Assembly: GCA_023014485.1 (NCBI GenBank)
Contig: JAJOZX010000923.1
Coordinates: forward strand, 419,501-483,500
Length of the DNA stretch: 64,000 bases
Source: Bathynomus jamesi
Taxonomy: Eukaryota; Arthropoda; Malacostraca; Isopoda; Cirolanidae
Direction of reading: 5' to 3'
Every line of letters begins with the position of its first letter. Positions within the stretch are counted from its first letter, which is position 1. This document shows positions 54,217 through 64,000 of this stretch, piece after piece. The notes under the pieces are model-generated. The model saw only the letters and a list, made by a program, of their open reading frames with translations, did no database searches and was not told the DNA's origin. The position numbers and the translations under genes were made by a program.

Positions 54217-54419
54217 GGATCAAGTAAAGATAAGCACTCCCAGCCTTCTTTAATTAGCCTTATAAGGCTAATTAACGAAAATATCACGACCTAACCTAAC
54301 CAATCGTCAAGGGCGTACAGTTGACTTAACGATTGGTTAGGTTAGGTCGTGATATTTTCGTTAGTTAGCCTTATAAGGCTAATTAAAGAAGGCTGGGGGT
54401 GCTTATCTTTACTTGATCC
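54217..54419. mobile_element. 203-bp palindromic MITE, copy B
   Basis: It starts GGATCAAGTAAAGATAAGCA and ends with the complement at 54419. It has exactly the same length as copy A and a perfect 8-bp duplication AAAACATT (54209-54216 and 54420-54427). The inner sequence (CCAGCCTTCTTTAATTAGCC, CCTAACCTAACCAATCGTCA) is homologous to copy A, while the outer 20 bases differ in several places on both arms in compensating fashion. Confidence 0.93.
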
Positions 54420-54427
54420 AAAACATT

Positions 54428-54813
<386 letters not shown>

Positions 54814-55337
54814 CCCCCTCCCCGCGGGCGGTCTTTCTGGGGTGGATCACCCGCGGGCTCCTGCCTCCATGTGGCGAGGGGGGTCAGCCGCGGCTGGGGG
54901 CCCTGCCGGGTCCCCCGCCCGGTTGCGAAGTGGACTTTTAACATACCCTGCTATCCTACAGCCCCCTCTTTCCTGTCATCCCCTCTTTACCCTCTTCCTT
55001 GCCCCCTCTGTTTTTTCTGCTTTCTCTGTTCACTTCGCGCGCCCCGTGGGCTGCCGGGGCTGGTCGCTGGGGGTCTCGCTCCCATGGCCGGGGCCGGACT
55101 AAGTTGGCTGGTAGGGTGCCCAGGCCTGGGACCCTGGGGGGCCTTGGTCTTTGCTGCCGGCGGGGGAGAACTTTCGACGCTGCAAGGGCCCCTTTTGAAA
55201 CGGGGGTACCTACATGGGGCGAGGCACCCATCCCCCGCCGGCATGCGCTTGGTCCCCTTGGGCCCCGGGTAATCGGTTCCCCGCGGCCCCGGGCGCGAAA
55301 CAACAATAAAAATTTTCTTTATGGAAACACAAATCTA

Positions 55338-57380
55338 ATGGACCTCGTTGACGACCCGGCGTGTGCATCTGACCTCCCTCTGACTACCTCTTTGGACCTT
55401 GGGTCTGGTAAGGGCAGTCGGCAGCCCTCGCCCACCCCGTCTGCTCTTCTTGCCGACACCTCCTCTCCCTCTCTTCCCCAAGCTCGTGGCGCCGCTGCCC
55501 GACCCCCGCCAGTGGCGGATGGACCTGCAGTGGACCCCCCGACCCCTGGATCCCCCCATATTCCACGTCCCGATAGGGACCCACCTGCTTTTTCGCCCTC
55601 AGGTGGGAAGCCCGCGGCCCCGGTCGCCTCCCACTCCGGTCGGGCCTCATCGCCCCGCCCCCTCGGCCCCTCCCCTGGGGGACGTGGGACCCGACGTCGC
55701 CGTCCGCCTTTCTCGTCTCCCCGTCCCTCGAAGTACCGGTGGTGTTTGGCCCGACGTCTTCGCTCGGCCTTAGGACGGTGGACAAGTTCCTCGTCCTCCG
55801 CCCCTCCTCCTCCAAGCCCCTCCCACTAACCATGAACGCCTCTTTCGAGCGATCCATGGGGTGACGGGGACGGCTCGTTTTGACCTTCGGCCTCAGAGGG
55901 ATGGCTCCATTCTGATAAGGTCGCGTTCCTCTGTCGAAACCTCCTCTCTGCTCGCTATCCCCAATGTCCTGGGCTGTGGGATTACGGTGTCCCCCCACAC
56001 CCGCCTCAATCAGTGCCAGGGCACAATTTACGCTGCTCGTCTTCTACCCATCCCGGTGGAAGACCTCCAGATTGACCTCGCCTCCCAGGGTGTTGTGAGG
56101 GTGTACGCTTTCCGACAGATCGCGGTTCCCAACCGCCCCTTCTCCTCGCCTGCTCCTCACTTTCGACTCACTGGTGCCCCCCGTTTCGGTATTCTGGGCT
56201 TTGGTGAGAGACGAGCGTGCGAATTCTCAGTACGACCATACGTGCCAGATCCTACGCGCTGTTTTCAGTGCAATAGGTTTGGCCACGTGAGCAGCTCCTG
56301 CCGTCAGCCGGCCCCGTTGTGTGTCCGCTGCGGCGGCCCTCCCCACCCCTTGCCTTTACTGCTCCGCCTTCCTGCACCAACTGCCATGGACCACACCCTG
56401 CTTCATCCCGCTCTTGCCCGTCCTTCCTCTTTGAAAGGGAGGTTTCGGGCCCTCTGTTCATCAGAGTTTCTCAGCGCTCGGGAGGCGCGGACCGGTTGCG
56501 TGGCTGCGAGGCCCGGCTGGTGCCTCGTACGCCGAGGCTCTCCGTTCCCGGACCCCGTCCTCACCGGCGGTTCCCAACGCGCCTCCACCCACCGTGTCCG
56601 TTACTCCCAGTCCATCCTCTGCCGCCCAGCGGACTCCTACCGCGGCTCCCCGTACTACCAGCGCGTCCCCACGTGCTCCCTCCGCGAACGCCGATGCTTC
56701 GTCGGCAACCCCCCCTGCCCCTTCTACGCCCTCTCCACCGGCGCCTTCGGCCACCCCCATTCCGGATCGTGACCCGCCGTCACCCATGCGGGCCGCACGA
56801 CGGAGGGGTAGGGGCCGCAAGCGCCGCGCCAGTGGTGAAGGTTCGAAGCCATAAGCCTCGCATCACCTTCCTCTCCCAAACACAAACGCCCCCTTCGCCC
56901 TACCCCCCCGGTGTCCTCACCGTCCCCACTGCGCAACCGTTATGCACGCTCCCCCCTGGGGTCCCCGACGGCCATCGTGGTGGGGGCTGAGATACACCCC
57001 TCTCCGGCCCGGTCGATGGACCCACTGGAGGGGAACTCGCCCGCCTGGTCGGCGTGGGTGGGACGTGCACGCCCCCGCGCTTGACCCCCCCATCTCTCTC
57101 CTCGACCTGCCAATGCCTCTGGGTGAGGTATTATTTTCCACTCCCCCTCGTAGTCCTGCCTCCCCGCACCTCCGGTGAAGGGAGGGGCATTCTGGATACC
57201 TCTCACATCCCCTTCTCTGCATCGCTCTCCCCGGACGTCCGGAGACTCTCTTCTGGAGGATTTGCCGGCGTCTGGTTCCACATCGCCCCCTCGTCGGGGT
57301 GACCTTCGCCCTCGTTCGGCGTCCCTCGCTGAACTCCGGGGCTTTCCGATTCCCTCTTTAATCTCGGGCCGCCCGATCGC
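55338..57380 (+). pseudogene. LINE ORF1, gag-like with CCHC zinc knuckles (frameshifted)
   Basis: ATG 55338 (MDLVDDPACASDLPL) leads into a Pro/Ser/Arg-rich region. After a frame change near 55730 a structured region follows (FLVLRPSSSK, DLRPQRDGSILIRSR, LDQ-like domain to about 56220). Then FSVRPYVPDPTRCFQCNRFG with a CCHC knuckle (RCFQCNRFGHVSSSC), CVRCGG, and in another frame CTNCHGPHPASSRSC (about 56370-56415). The tail is Pro/Ala-rich. Frame changes also occur near 56340, 56480 and 56590. Gag-like ORF1 with knuckles is standard in I- and Jockey-group LINEs, where it binds RNA. Confidence 0.8.
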
Positions 57381-57384
57381 CCAC

Positions 57385-60300
57385 CCACCCCATAACCATC
57401 CTTTACGCTGACCTTCATACCCCTCCCTATACCTCGCTCCTGCAGTGGAACATCCGCGGGCTCCTGGTAGGCCTCGAGAGTCTCTCCTCTCTCCTGGCCT
57501 CCAGGTGTCCGGCGTGTTTTTCTGCCTTCAGGAGACGATTCTGGGATCCCGTTCCCTCCCTCGAGTGTCCGGTTACTGCGGGCTCCCTTCCCCCGCCTCT
57601 CGATGGGGCGGGGAGGGGGGCGCCGCGGTCTTCGTGCACCGCTCCGTCCTTTCCGCCCCCTCCCGCTCCGTACAGTCCTGCAAGCTGTGGCCGTGCGCCT
57701 TTCCTTGGGGCGCCAGCTCACGGTCTGCTCTCTTTACCTCTCCCCTAACGTACGCCCTCCACCCGATTCTCTCCGTGACCTAATTCTCCAGCTTCCCCGC
57801 CCTTTTCTGATTCTCGGGGACTTCAACAGTCGGGACTCGGCCTGGGGGGACGTTTGCTCCACCTTTCTCTCCAGGACCCTTCTCTCCCTTATGGACGAGC
57901 TCGAGTTCACCTTTCTGAACGATGGTTCCCCAACCTGCCTTCACTCGGCCCACGACAGTTTCACCTGTATCGACCTTTCCCTGGTTTCCCTCGAAATCGT
58001 GACGGAGTTCACCTGGGAGGTCCTGCCGGATTCTTCCGGCAGTGACCATTTCCCAGTGTGACTTACCCCGACCCGTCTCCTCCCCCCACCTCTGTCCGCC
58101 CGCGCTGGCTGTTCGCCCGAGCAGACTGGGCCTCATACGCGAGGGGCACGGCGATCTCGCCATCAATTCCTGCCTTTCCCTCCGTCAATGAGGCCCTCGC
58201 CTTCCTCGAGAGTAAGATCCTCTCGGCTGCCGCCAGTTGCATCCCCCGTACCTCTGGCTCCCCCAGGCCGCGAAGCGTCCCATGGTGGACCCCAGAGTGC
58301 TCCCATGCCGTTCAGGAGCGGCGCCGTGCCGGCCGCCGCTTCTACCGGACCCGCCAGCTGAGCACAAGATAGAATTTCAGCGCCTGAAGGCAGTGGCCCG
58401 TCGGGTCCTGAAACTGGCCCGGCGTACCTCCTGGCGGAGTTACGTGTCCGGGATCTCCTCCTCGACTGCCCCTCGACTGTTTGGCGCAAGGTGCGTAGCT
58501 TTGAGGGGACCCGTGTACCCCCTCGACCCCCGGTGCTTCGGTCGGGGACGACGAGTTCGTGTCCGATCCGGAGGCCGTCGCGAACGCACTCGCGGCGCAC
58601 TTCGCAGCCATCTCCAGTTCCGATTCCCCCCACTCCCGCCGCGACCCACCGGAATTTCCACCTCATAGGGATGACCCCTATAATCACCTCTTCCACATGA
58701 CAGAGCTTCGGGAGGCCCTCCGCCCCCGACGCTCCTCCGCCCCCGGCCCCGATAATATCCCCTATGACTTGTTACGGCACCTCCACCCCTCTGCTCTCAG
58801 CTTTCTACTAGACCTCTATAACCGGATTTGGTTGGAGGGTTCATTTCCGGACCGATGGCGTGAGTCCATCGTCGTCCCCATCCCGAAGCCCGATAAAGAC
58901 CCCTCACTCCCGTCGAACTATCGCCCCATTTCCCTAACATGCTGTGCCTGCAAGGTGATGGAGGCGATGGTCGCCTCGCGGCTGTCCTTTACCTTGGAGG
59001 CGAGTGACCAGTACCCTGCTACCCAGGCTGGTTTCCGGCACTTCCGGTCTACCACCGACCCCCTCCTCCTTAGCCATGACGTGCAGGAGGCTTTCTCCCG
59101 GCGTCAATTTGTACTCGCCGTCTTTTTCGACCTCCAGAAGGCCTACGATACTACCCGGCGGAGCGCGGTCTTCGACTGCTTACGCTCCCTGGGTTTCGTA
59201 GGCTTTCTCCCTTCCTTTATTTATAACTTCTTGTCCGCCCGTTCTTTCCGCGTCCGCATCGGTTCTGCCCTCTCTGACCGCTTTCCGTTGGAGGAGGTGT
59301 CCCTCAGGGTAGTGTCCTTAGCGTCTTGTGTTTCTCACTCGTGATGAACACAGTCGCTACGGTCCTGCCTACATCCGTTCGTAGCTCCCTCTATGCCGAT
59401 GACCTGGCTATCTATTGCTCTGGCCGCCTCCCGTCTTTGGCTGAACGTCGGCTCCAGCTAGCCATCAACGCGGTGGTTCGCTGGGCGTCCTCGGTTGGCT
59501 ATGCTTTCTCACCCTCTAAGTCTTCCAGTATGCTTTTCCGTCCTCGGCGCCTCCGTCTGTCGCATACCTTCGCCCTTACCCTTGCCGGCACTCCTCTTCC
59601 CCTCGTCCCATCCGTTAGATTCCTGGGTATGACCCTCGACGGATTTTTCGGTTGGGTTCCACACCTTAGGCGGTTGCGGCAAACTCTCGCCGCACCCTCT
59701 CCCTTTTGGGTCATCTGTCCCACACGACCTGGGGGCGGACAGGCGTACTCTGCTGCGCCTGTACACCTCCCTGGTGCAATCCCGTGTCGACTACGGCTGT
59801 GTGGTCTACAGCTCCGCCTCCTCTCCGGCACTCCGTATGCTGGATCCTCTTCTCCACCGTGACCTTCGCCTGGCGTCGGATGCCTTCCGCTCGTCCCCTG
59901 TCGCTAGTCTTCAGGTGGACTGTGGACACCCCCCCCCTGTCCCTTCGCCGGGGCCTTCTCATGACGAAGTGTTACCTTCGCATCTGCCGCCTTCCGATGT
60001 CCCTACTCTTCTCCGCGATCTCCCAGGCGCTACCCCGGCCTGACACGTGGCATTTCGCTGCCTCTCTGACCGAGATTTTCTCGTCCCTGGGGATCCCCCC
60101 ACCCTCTATTCTGCCGTTCTCCTTCGATCTGTCGCCCCCTTGGCGGACCACCCCTATCTGCCGTTGCCAGGCGCTCCATGGCCTGCGTAAGGAGTCTCTT
60201 CCTGCCGTCCTCCGGTCTTCTTTTCTGGCCCATCTTCCCGTCCATTCGGACGACGTTCCCGTCTACACCGACGGCTCGCGCTCCCCTGCAGGTGTCGCGG

Positions 60301-61096
60301 CCGCCGTCTTCTCTCCGTCATTGTCACCTACCTCCCGGGGTATCCCCCTGCCGGTTCAGGCCTCCATCTTTTCCGCGGAGCTCTTTGCCCTTCTGGAAGC
60401 CCTCCGTCTGGTATCGGGTTGTTCGCGGTCCTCCTGTACCATTTTTTCGGACTCGCTGAGCGCCCTTCAGGCGCTCGAGCGCTATGATTCCCCGGACCCC
60501 CTCGTACGCCTTATTCAACAGGAGTACCATGTCCTGCACACCGTTCACCGAATCCGGGTCACCTTCTGCTGGGTTCCCGCCCATGTTGGTGTTTCCGGTA
60601 ATGAGGCGGCGGACCGCATAGCCCGGTCCGCCGCCTCGCTGCCTCCCCTCCCCCGCCCGCTCCCCTTCTCAGACTATGTGCAGGTCTTTCGTTCCTTTTA
60701 CGACCGCATGTGGCAACAGTCCTGGGACGATGCCACCGGAAATAAACTCTGTCCATCCGCCCCCGTCTGTCATATTGGGTGTCCTCTTTCCACCGCTCCA
60801 GACACAAAGAGGTCGTCCTTGCGCGGCTTCGCATCGGCCATACGCGCCTCACGCACGGCTATCTTATGTTCCGGCAGGAGGCTCCTCGTTGCGCCTCCTG
60901 CCAGTCGCCCCTCACCGTCTCTCAGATCCTTGTGGAATGCCCCACCCTGTCGTCAGTACGTCGTCGCGCCTTCCCGTTCCTTTCTGATTTCCCCCTCCCC
61001 GAACGTTTACGCCTTATGCTCGCTGAGAGCCCTCTCTTCTCGCTTGACCGTCTTTTCCTCTTCCTCTCCCAATCTCGCATCCTATCTGAGCTTTAG
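57385..61096 (+). pseudogene. LINE ORF2: endonuclease, reverse transcriptase and RNase H (frameshifted)
   Basis: The APE endonuclease starts LLQWNIRGLL (about 57438), with CLQETILGSRSL (57525), LILGDFNSRDSAWGD (about 57805-57850) and SDHFPV (58040). The RT has APGPDNIPYDLL (about 58740), NYRPISLTCCACKVMEAMV (58918), VFFDLQKAYDT (about 59125) and the catalytic SLYADDLAIY (about 59388-59418). RNase H has PVYTDGSRSPAG (60260), SAELFALLEAL, FSDSLSALQAL and HVGVSGNEAAD (about 60585). A Cys/His cluster near the end (RCASCQ...LVECPTLSSVRRR) is typical of these LINEs. The last stop is at 61096. Frame changes near 57600, 58060, 58550, 59330 and 60750 mean it is inactive, although catalytic residues are conserved. 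Confidence 0.9.
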
Positions 61097-61240
61097 GTGG
61101 CTTCTCACCTGTAGTCCGCTGTTCTCCCTTTTCTAGTGCCTTTTCTCCGTCTCCGTTTCTCTTTCTCGTATTCCGCCTCGCCATGATATCCGCTACCATA
61201 TAGCGGGAAGTGGCGGTAAACGCCCCAATACAAAAAAAAT

Positions 61241-61246
61241 AAATAA

Positions 61247-61299
<53 letters not shown>

Positions 61300-61734
61300 C
61301 GCGCGAATGTAAACCGACATGGTTAAGGAAAAGGGAGGGAACCAGACAAATTGTTTTATATTATATTTGTATTACTAAATAAGCAAAACTGACAGTTGGC
61401 CGAAACGAACCGTGCCTAAATTTCAGTTATTAAAGTACAATGCATGTAGGTTTTCACATATATAAGGGCATATAAGGGTGTTTTAAAGGCATTAAGACAT
61501 ATATACATAAATATGCAGTAGCGGGTGTATATTATATATATAATTGTCAGAGTTGCATACATGTACTTATTAATTAGTTGCTCGGCCACTCCTTGAATAC
61601 CCGGTCCTATTTGATAAGCAAAACGGCGGTTTGCTGGTTCTCTTGCTCAAAATGCATGCACGTAAAATTGCATAATGGTAAAACTGTAAAACTGTTATTC
61701 GCGATTACTGTGTTGGAACTTTTTTTCGCAGGTG
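61241..61734. other. Microsatellites and AT-rich spacer
   Basis: (TA)n, (GT)n and (GC)n follow each other at 61245-61305. The rest is AT-rich. The last 20 bases are pyrimidine-rich and end CAG at 61729-61731, just before the env start; this looks like a 3' splice site. Confidence 0.6.
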
Positions 61735-63210
61735 ATGTTGTTATTCCTCTTGCTGCTGCCACGACACAGTGTCGCTAAACTTGATGGGTCGAACGCAAAC
61801 AGTGTTTTCAATAGGCAGGGAACGCTTATTCCGAGTGAACCCACTTACGTTTTTCGATCAGAATGAGTCTATCCCCCTACTTGAGGGACTTAAACCACTT
61901 CCAAGAGAAGATGGCGGCACTTCAGAAGGAGTGCGAGAATGCACTGCGCTCATACGGGACGATCGAAGACAACGTAAGGAGCGTGTCACAGATACATCTC
62001 ATCAGAACCGTCGACAACTTATATGGGCAACTGGAAGAGACTCCCAGGGATATATGTACTTTCCTTGACATCCTTCCATGGGAAGATGATAATCGCCCGC
62101 AGCGAGGTCTTATAAACGCCATCGGCAACTTTTTCAATGCCGTCTTTGGCGTCGCGAGGGATGCCACAGTGAAAGATCTTCTCCGGCACGTACAGGTAAT
62201 CGAACGAAACCAGGAGAAGATAGCCTCAGCGTTGAATCGCCATTTGAGGCTTATAAATGCGACCATCTACGACGTATCTTCCCTTAAGGAATATGTAGTG
62301 GAGCTACGGGACAATCTCATAGCTTCCAAAAGAGCATCATAGTTTATTTTCGAAAACGGCTGCAAGAATATTCTTACATCACTTTCTTGAAGTATTGGCG
62401 CAATCCTTGAGTTTATTTACAGAGGGCGTCAATGTCAGGTTTAGCAGGCTCAAATCTGCCCTCCTCGGTGCTTACCGAGGACACCTGTCTACCTACCTCT
62501 CCGAACCTTCGTTTTGTATGGAACTTCTAAGGGAGGTAGAAGCAAATGGAGGACGGATGCTACCATATATACTATCAGCTGCCATCGTACCGAATTATTT
62601 TGCACTGGCAAGAACCACGTTGGCGAGGACCGACGAGAACACTCTGCGAATCATTGTCCTCATTCCTCTGAAAGCCATCGAAAGCGAGATGACCCTATAT
62701 TGGGTCCTCCGCTTGATCGTGTGGATACAGGATGCTTACCTTTTCATCGACGTACAACCAGAAGGAAAATACTTCTGAGTCAGTAAAGACCAGCAGAGCT
62801 TCGTCATTCTCCAAGACCTCAACGACTGTCTCCTCGTAGACAAGATTCATCGTCGGACTTCCTCAGTATTCTACACAACCAAATCGCCGCAATGCACAGT
62901 AAAACTATTCCTCAACGAGTCGACCACGGACCTGGACACCTGTGTCAAAAAGGTTCGTAGTAACTTCCCTCCAATCTTGTTGAGGATACAGGACCTAGTT
63001 TTCTTCAACGTCTCGAATCCTACTACTGTGGCCATAAATTGAGGAGACGAAGATTCATAAAAGGTGCTACTAAGCGCCACTGGAAACTTCACACTCCTTA
63101 ATGATTGTACGACAATCTCTAGCACCTTCAGGATAACCTTCTGGTCGACTTTTAGGAAGGAACAGGAAGTCAAAGTCATGCCCTTTAGGGCTTCTTCCTG
63201 CCATGACGCC
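61735..63210 (+). pseudogene. Retroelement envelope (class I fusion, baculovirus-F/errantivirus-like), broken
   Basis: ATG 61735 begins a short signal-peptide-like sequence (MLLFLLLLPRHSVA). After a frame change near 61850 an open stretch (to 62342) ends in a helical, coiled-coil-like region. In it, RGLINAIGNFFNAVFGVA (about 62103-62156) has the form of the cleavage-and-fusion-peptide site of F-like envelopes, though the furin motif is weak. A second stretch (62395-62778) has the spacing of the following ectodomain (IIVLIPLKAI). A third, with stops near 63042 and 63057, contains paired Cys. I see no clear membrane anchor. A splice-like CAG directly before the ATG is expected, since such env genes are expressed from spliced RNA. 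Gag and pol are not adjacent; a GC-rich LINE lies upstream. Confidence 0.6.
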
Positions 63211-63221
63211 AAGGTCATATA

Positions 63222-63321
63222 TATGTTACACACAGACCGTGCATGGAACAAGGAACTCTTCTGGGAAAATTAATTTTCCCAGAAGAGTTCCTTGTTCCAT
63301 GTATGGTCTGTGTGTAACATA
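63222..63321. mobile_element. 100-bp hairpin of the 452-bp repeat family
   Basis: 50-base arms starting TATGTTACACACAGACCGTG meet at AAAATTAATTTT with at most three mismatches. The sequence is the terminal 50 bases of the foldback at 39889-40232 without its interior. TTTCTCAGGGGACCATTCTG follows, and again at 63424. Confidence 0.85.
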
Positions 63322-63354
63322 AAAGTTTCTCAGGGGACCATTCTGAGTTGTACC

Positions 63355-63356
<2 letters not shown>

Positions 63357-63424
<68 letters not shown>

Positions 63425-63453
63425 GTTTCTCAGGGGACCATTCTGAGTTGTAC

Positions 63454-63521
<68 letters not shown>

Positions 63522-63525
63522 CACA
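63357..63525. repeat. (TA)n/(CA)n microsatellite cluster
   Basis: Two blocks of (TA)n-(AC)n separated by a copy of TTTCTCAGGGGACCATTCTG AGTTGTACC. The block duplication makes all overlapping ORFs meaningless. Confidence 0.95.
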
Positions 63526-63932
63526 CGCCGTCTGCCAAAAAAAAGGGTTCACTAGAAACAGCCATGAAATCAACATTTATTAACCAATCATAATGAAACT
63601 CATACAGAGCAAAACTATGTAAACAGTATATAATATATATATTATACTAAAAATTAATGATTTAATGAGGATTGTTTATGTTCAACAAATTTTGTTGGTG
63701 AACATCGCTCCAGGTTTGAATTCTGGGAGGCCACAAAGGCGGTAAAACTTTGGTAATAAAATTTTTATTCTCATTTTAGTTATAAAATACATCATAAGAT
63801 TTATAAAATATAGGAAATGCCTCCATTAAAAAAACCATGAAAATAAAAAAAGATTTTGAATTTCGAAACAGAACTTGAATCCTAAGTTTACAAAAGAAAT
63901 CAAATTAACATTTTACTCTTTTGGAATTCCCA
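63526..63932. other. 3' flank of a mariner-type element, AT-rich
   Basis: Noncoding sequence between microsatellites and the transposase end; it probably contains the 3' untranslated part of that element. A terminal repeat cannot be shown because the other end is outside the window. Confidence 0.4.
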
Positions 63933-64000
63933 TTAAAAAAATTGTTCAATGTGCTTCCCTTCTGTTTCAACAATTTTCTTCAATCTTGGACGAAATTCAT
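63933..64000 (-). CDS. Mariner-type transposase, C-terminal end (partial at window edge)
   Basis: The minus strand reads NEFRPRLKKIVETEGKHIEQ and FF, then TAA at 63933-63935. The FRPRL...ETxGxHIEx-stop pattern is the usual C-terminus of mariner-type transposases. Only 21-22 codons are visible; the rest lies beyond position 64000. Intactness cannot be judged. Confidence 0.6.
   Translation of the reverse strand, partial: EFRPRLKKIVETEGKHIEQFF

Larger units (their letters stand above)
54814..61248 (+). mobile_element. Full-length GC-rich non-LTR retrotransposon (I/Jockey-like, with RNase H) in a (TA)n tract
   Basis: The element begins at CCCCCTCCCCGCGGGCGG directly after (TA)n and ends with CAAAAAAAATAAATAAAT directly before (TA)n. 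It is about 6.4 kb and strikingly GC-rich against an AT-rich background. Order: about 520-bp GC-rich 5' UTR; ORF1 with zinc knuckles; ORF2 with endonuclease, RT and RNase H; short 3' UTR. Both borders falling in the same simple repeat suggests (TA)n as target. ORF1 and ORF2 carry many frame changes. Confidence 0.85.

Noticed and set aside
55384..60852. Many long antisense ORFs in the GC-rich LINE
   Set aside because: High GC removes stop codons on all frames; none shows a motif, whereas the plus strand carries the expected LINE domains.
63215..63565. Overlapping ORFs of 60-116 codons on both strands
   Set aside because: They translate (CA)n and (TA)n tracts.

Overview
The window looks like nuclear DNA of an invertebrate, most likely an arthropod. 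It is AT-rich and full of (TA)n, (CA)n and (CT)n microsatellites, has spliced GT-AG genes, short interstitial TTAGG runs (the arthropod telomere motif), and a Cys-rich multicopy gene family that I associate with arthropods. I see no clear single-copy host gene. Almost everything recognisable is a mobile element, an endogenous virus-like element or a remnant, often nested. The species cannot be named from this sequence.

Layout. 1-11105: right part of a Polinton/Maverick- or adintovirus-like element. A hydrophobic-segment protein and a packaging ATPase lie on the minus strand. A frameshifted protein-primed DNA polymerase B and five small, tightly packed unknown ORFs lie on the plus strand. A 199-bp tandem repeat follows. 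An apparently intact, intron-bearing Tc1 transposon (6945-8680) sits inside one ORF. 11106-16514: mostly anonymous DNA with a decayed mariner-like element and a 5S-rRNA-derived SINE. 16515-20890: LINE fragment, hAT derivative, and two Penelope-like elements with GIY-YIG ORFs and hammerhead-like ribozymes. 21109-25418: a broken member of a multicopy Cys-rich gene family, split by a composite insertion carrying a CR1-like reverse transcriptase.

25505-42313: a CR1/L2-like LINE disrupted at several scales. Its 5' side carries a 2.7-kb palindrome built of about 452-bp repeats. Palindrome and ORF1 are tandemly duplicated (junction 29710/29711). The LINE is then interrupted by a spliced DNA transposon of uncertain superfamily (about 32984-36345), an intact hAT (36348-38856) and a foldback element (39889-40232). 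42461-46386: Penelope RT fragment and a broken Ty3/gypsy pol holding a 748-bp MITE with a 9-bp target duplication. 46641-54419: a belt of MITEs, foldbacks, SINEs and minisatellites, including two 203-bp palindromic MITEs with perfect 8-bp target duplications. 54814-61248: a GC-rich RNase H-bearing LINE inside a (TA)n tract. 61735-63210: a retroviral-type env remnant. 63933-64000: the end of a mariner-type transposase running off the window.

Working units. The viral ATPase, PolB and small ORFs would form one replication and packaging module. The Tc1 (6945-8680), the hAT (36348-38856) and, apart from one frameshift, the spliced transposon (32984-36345) look closest to functional. The LINEs, Penelope elements, gypsy and env are decayed. 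MITEs share termini or internal repeats, so several families probably spread recently. All family names are from motif recognition by eye; no alignment or search was run.
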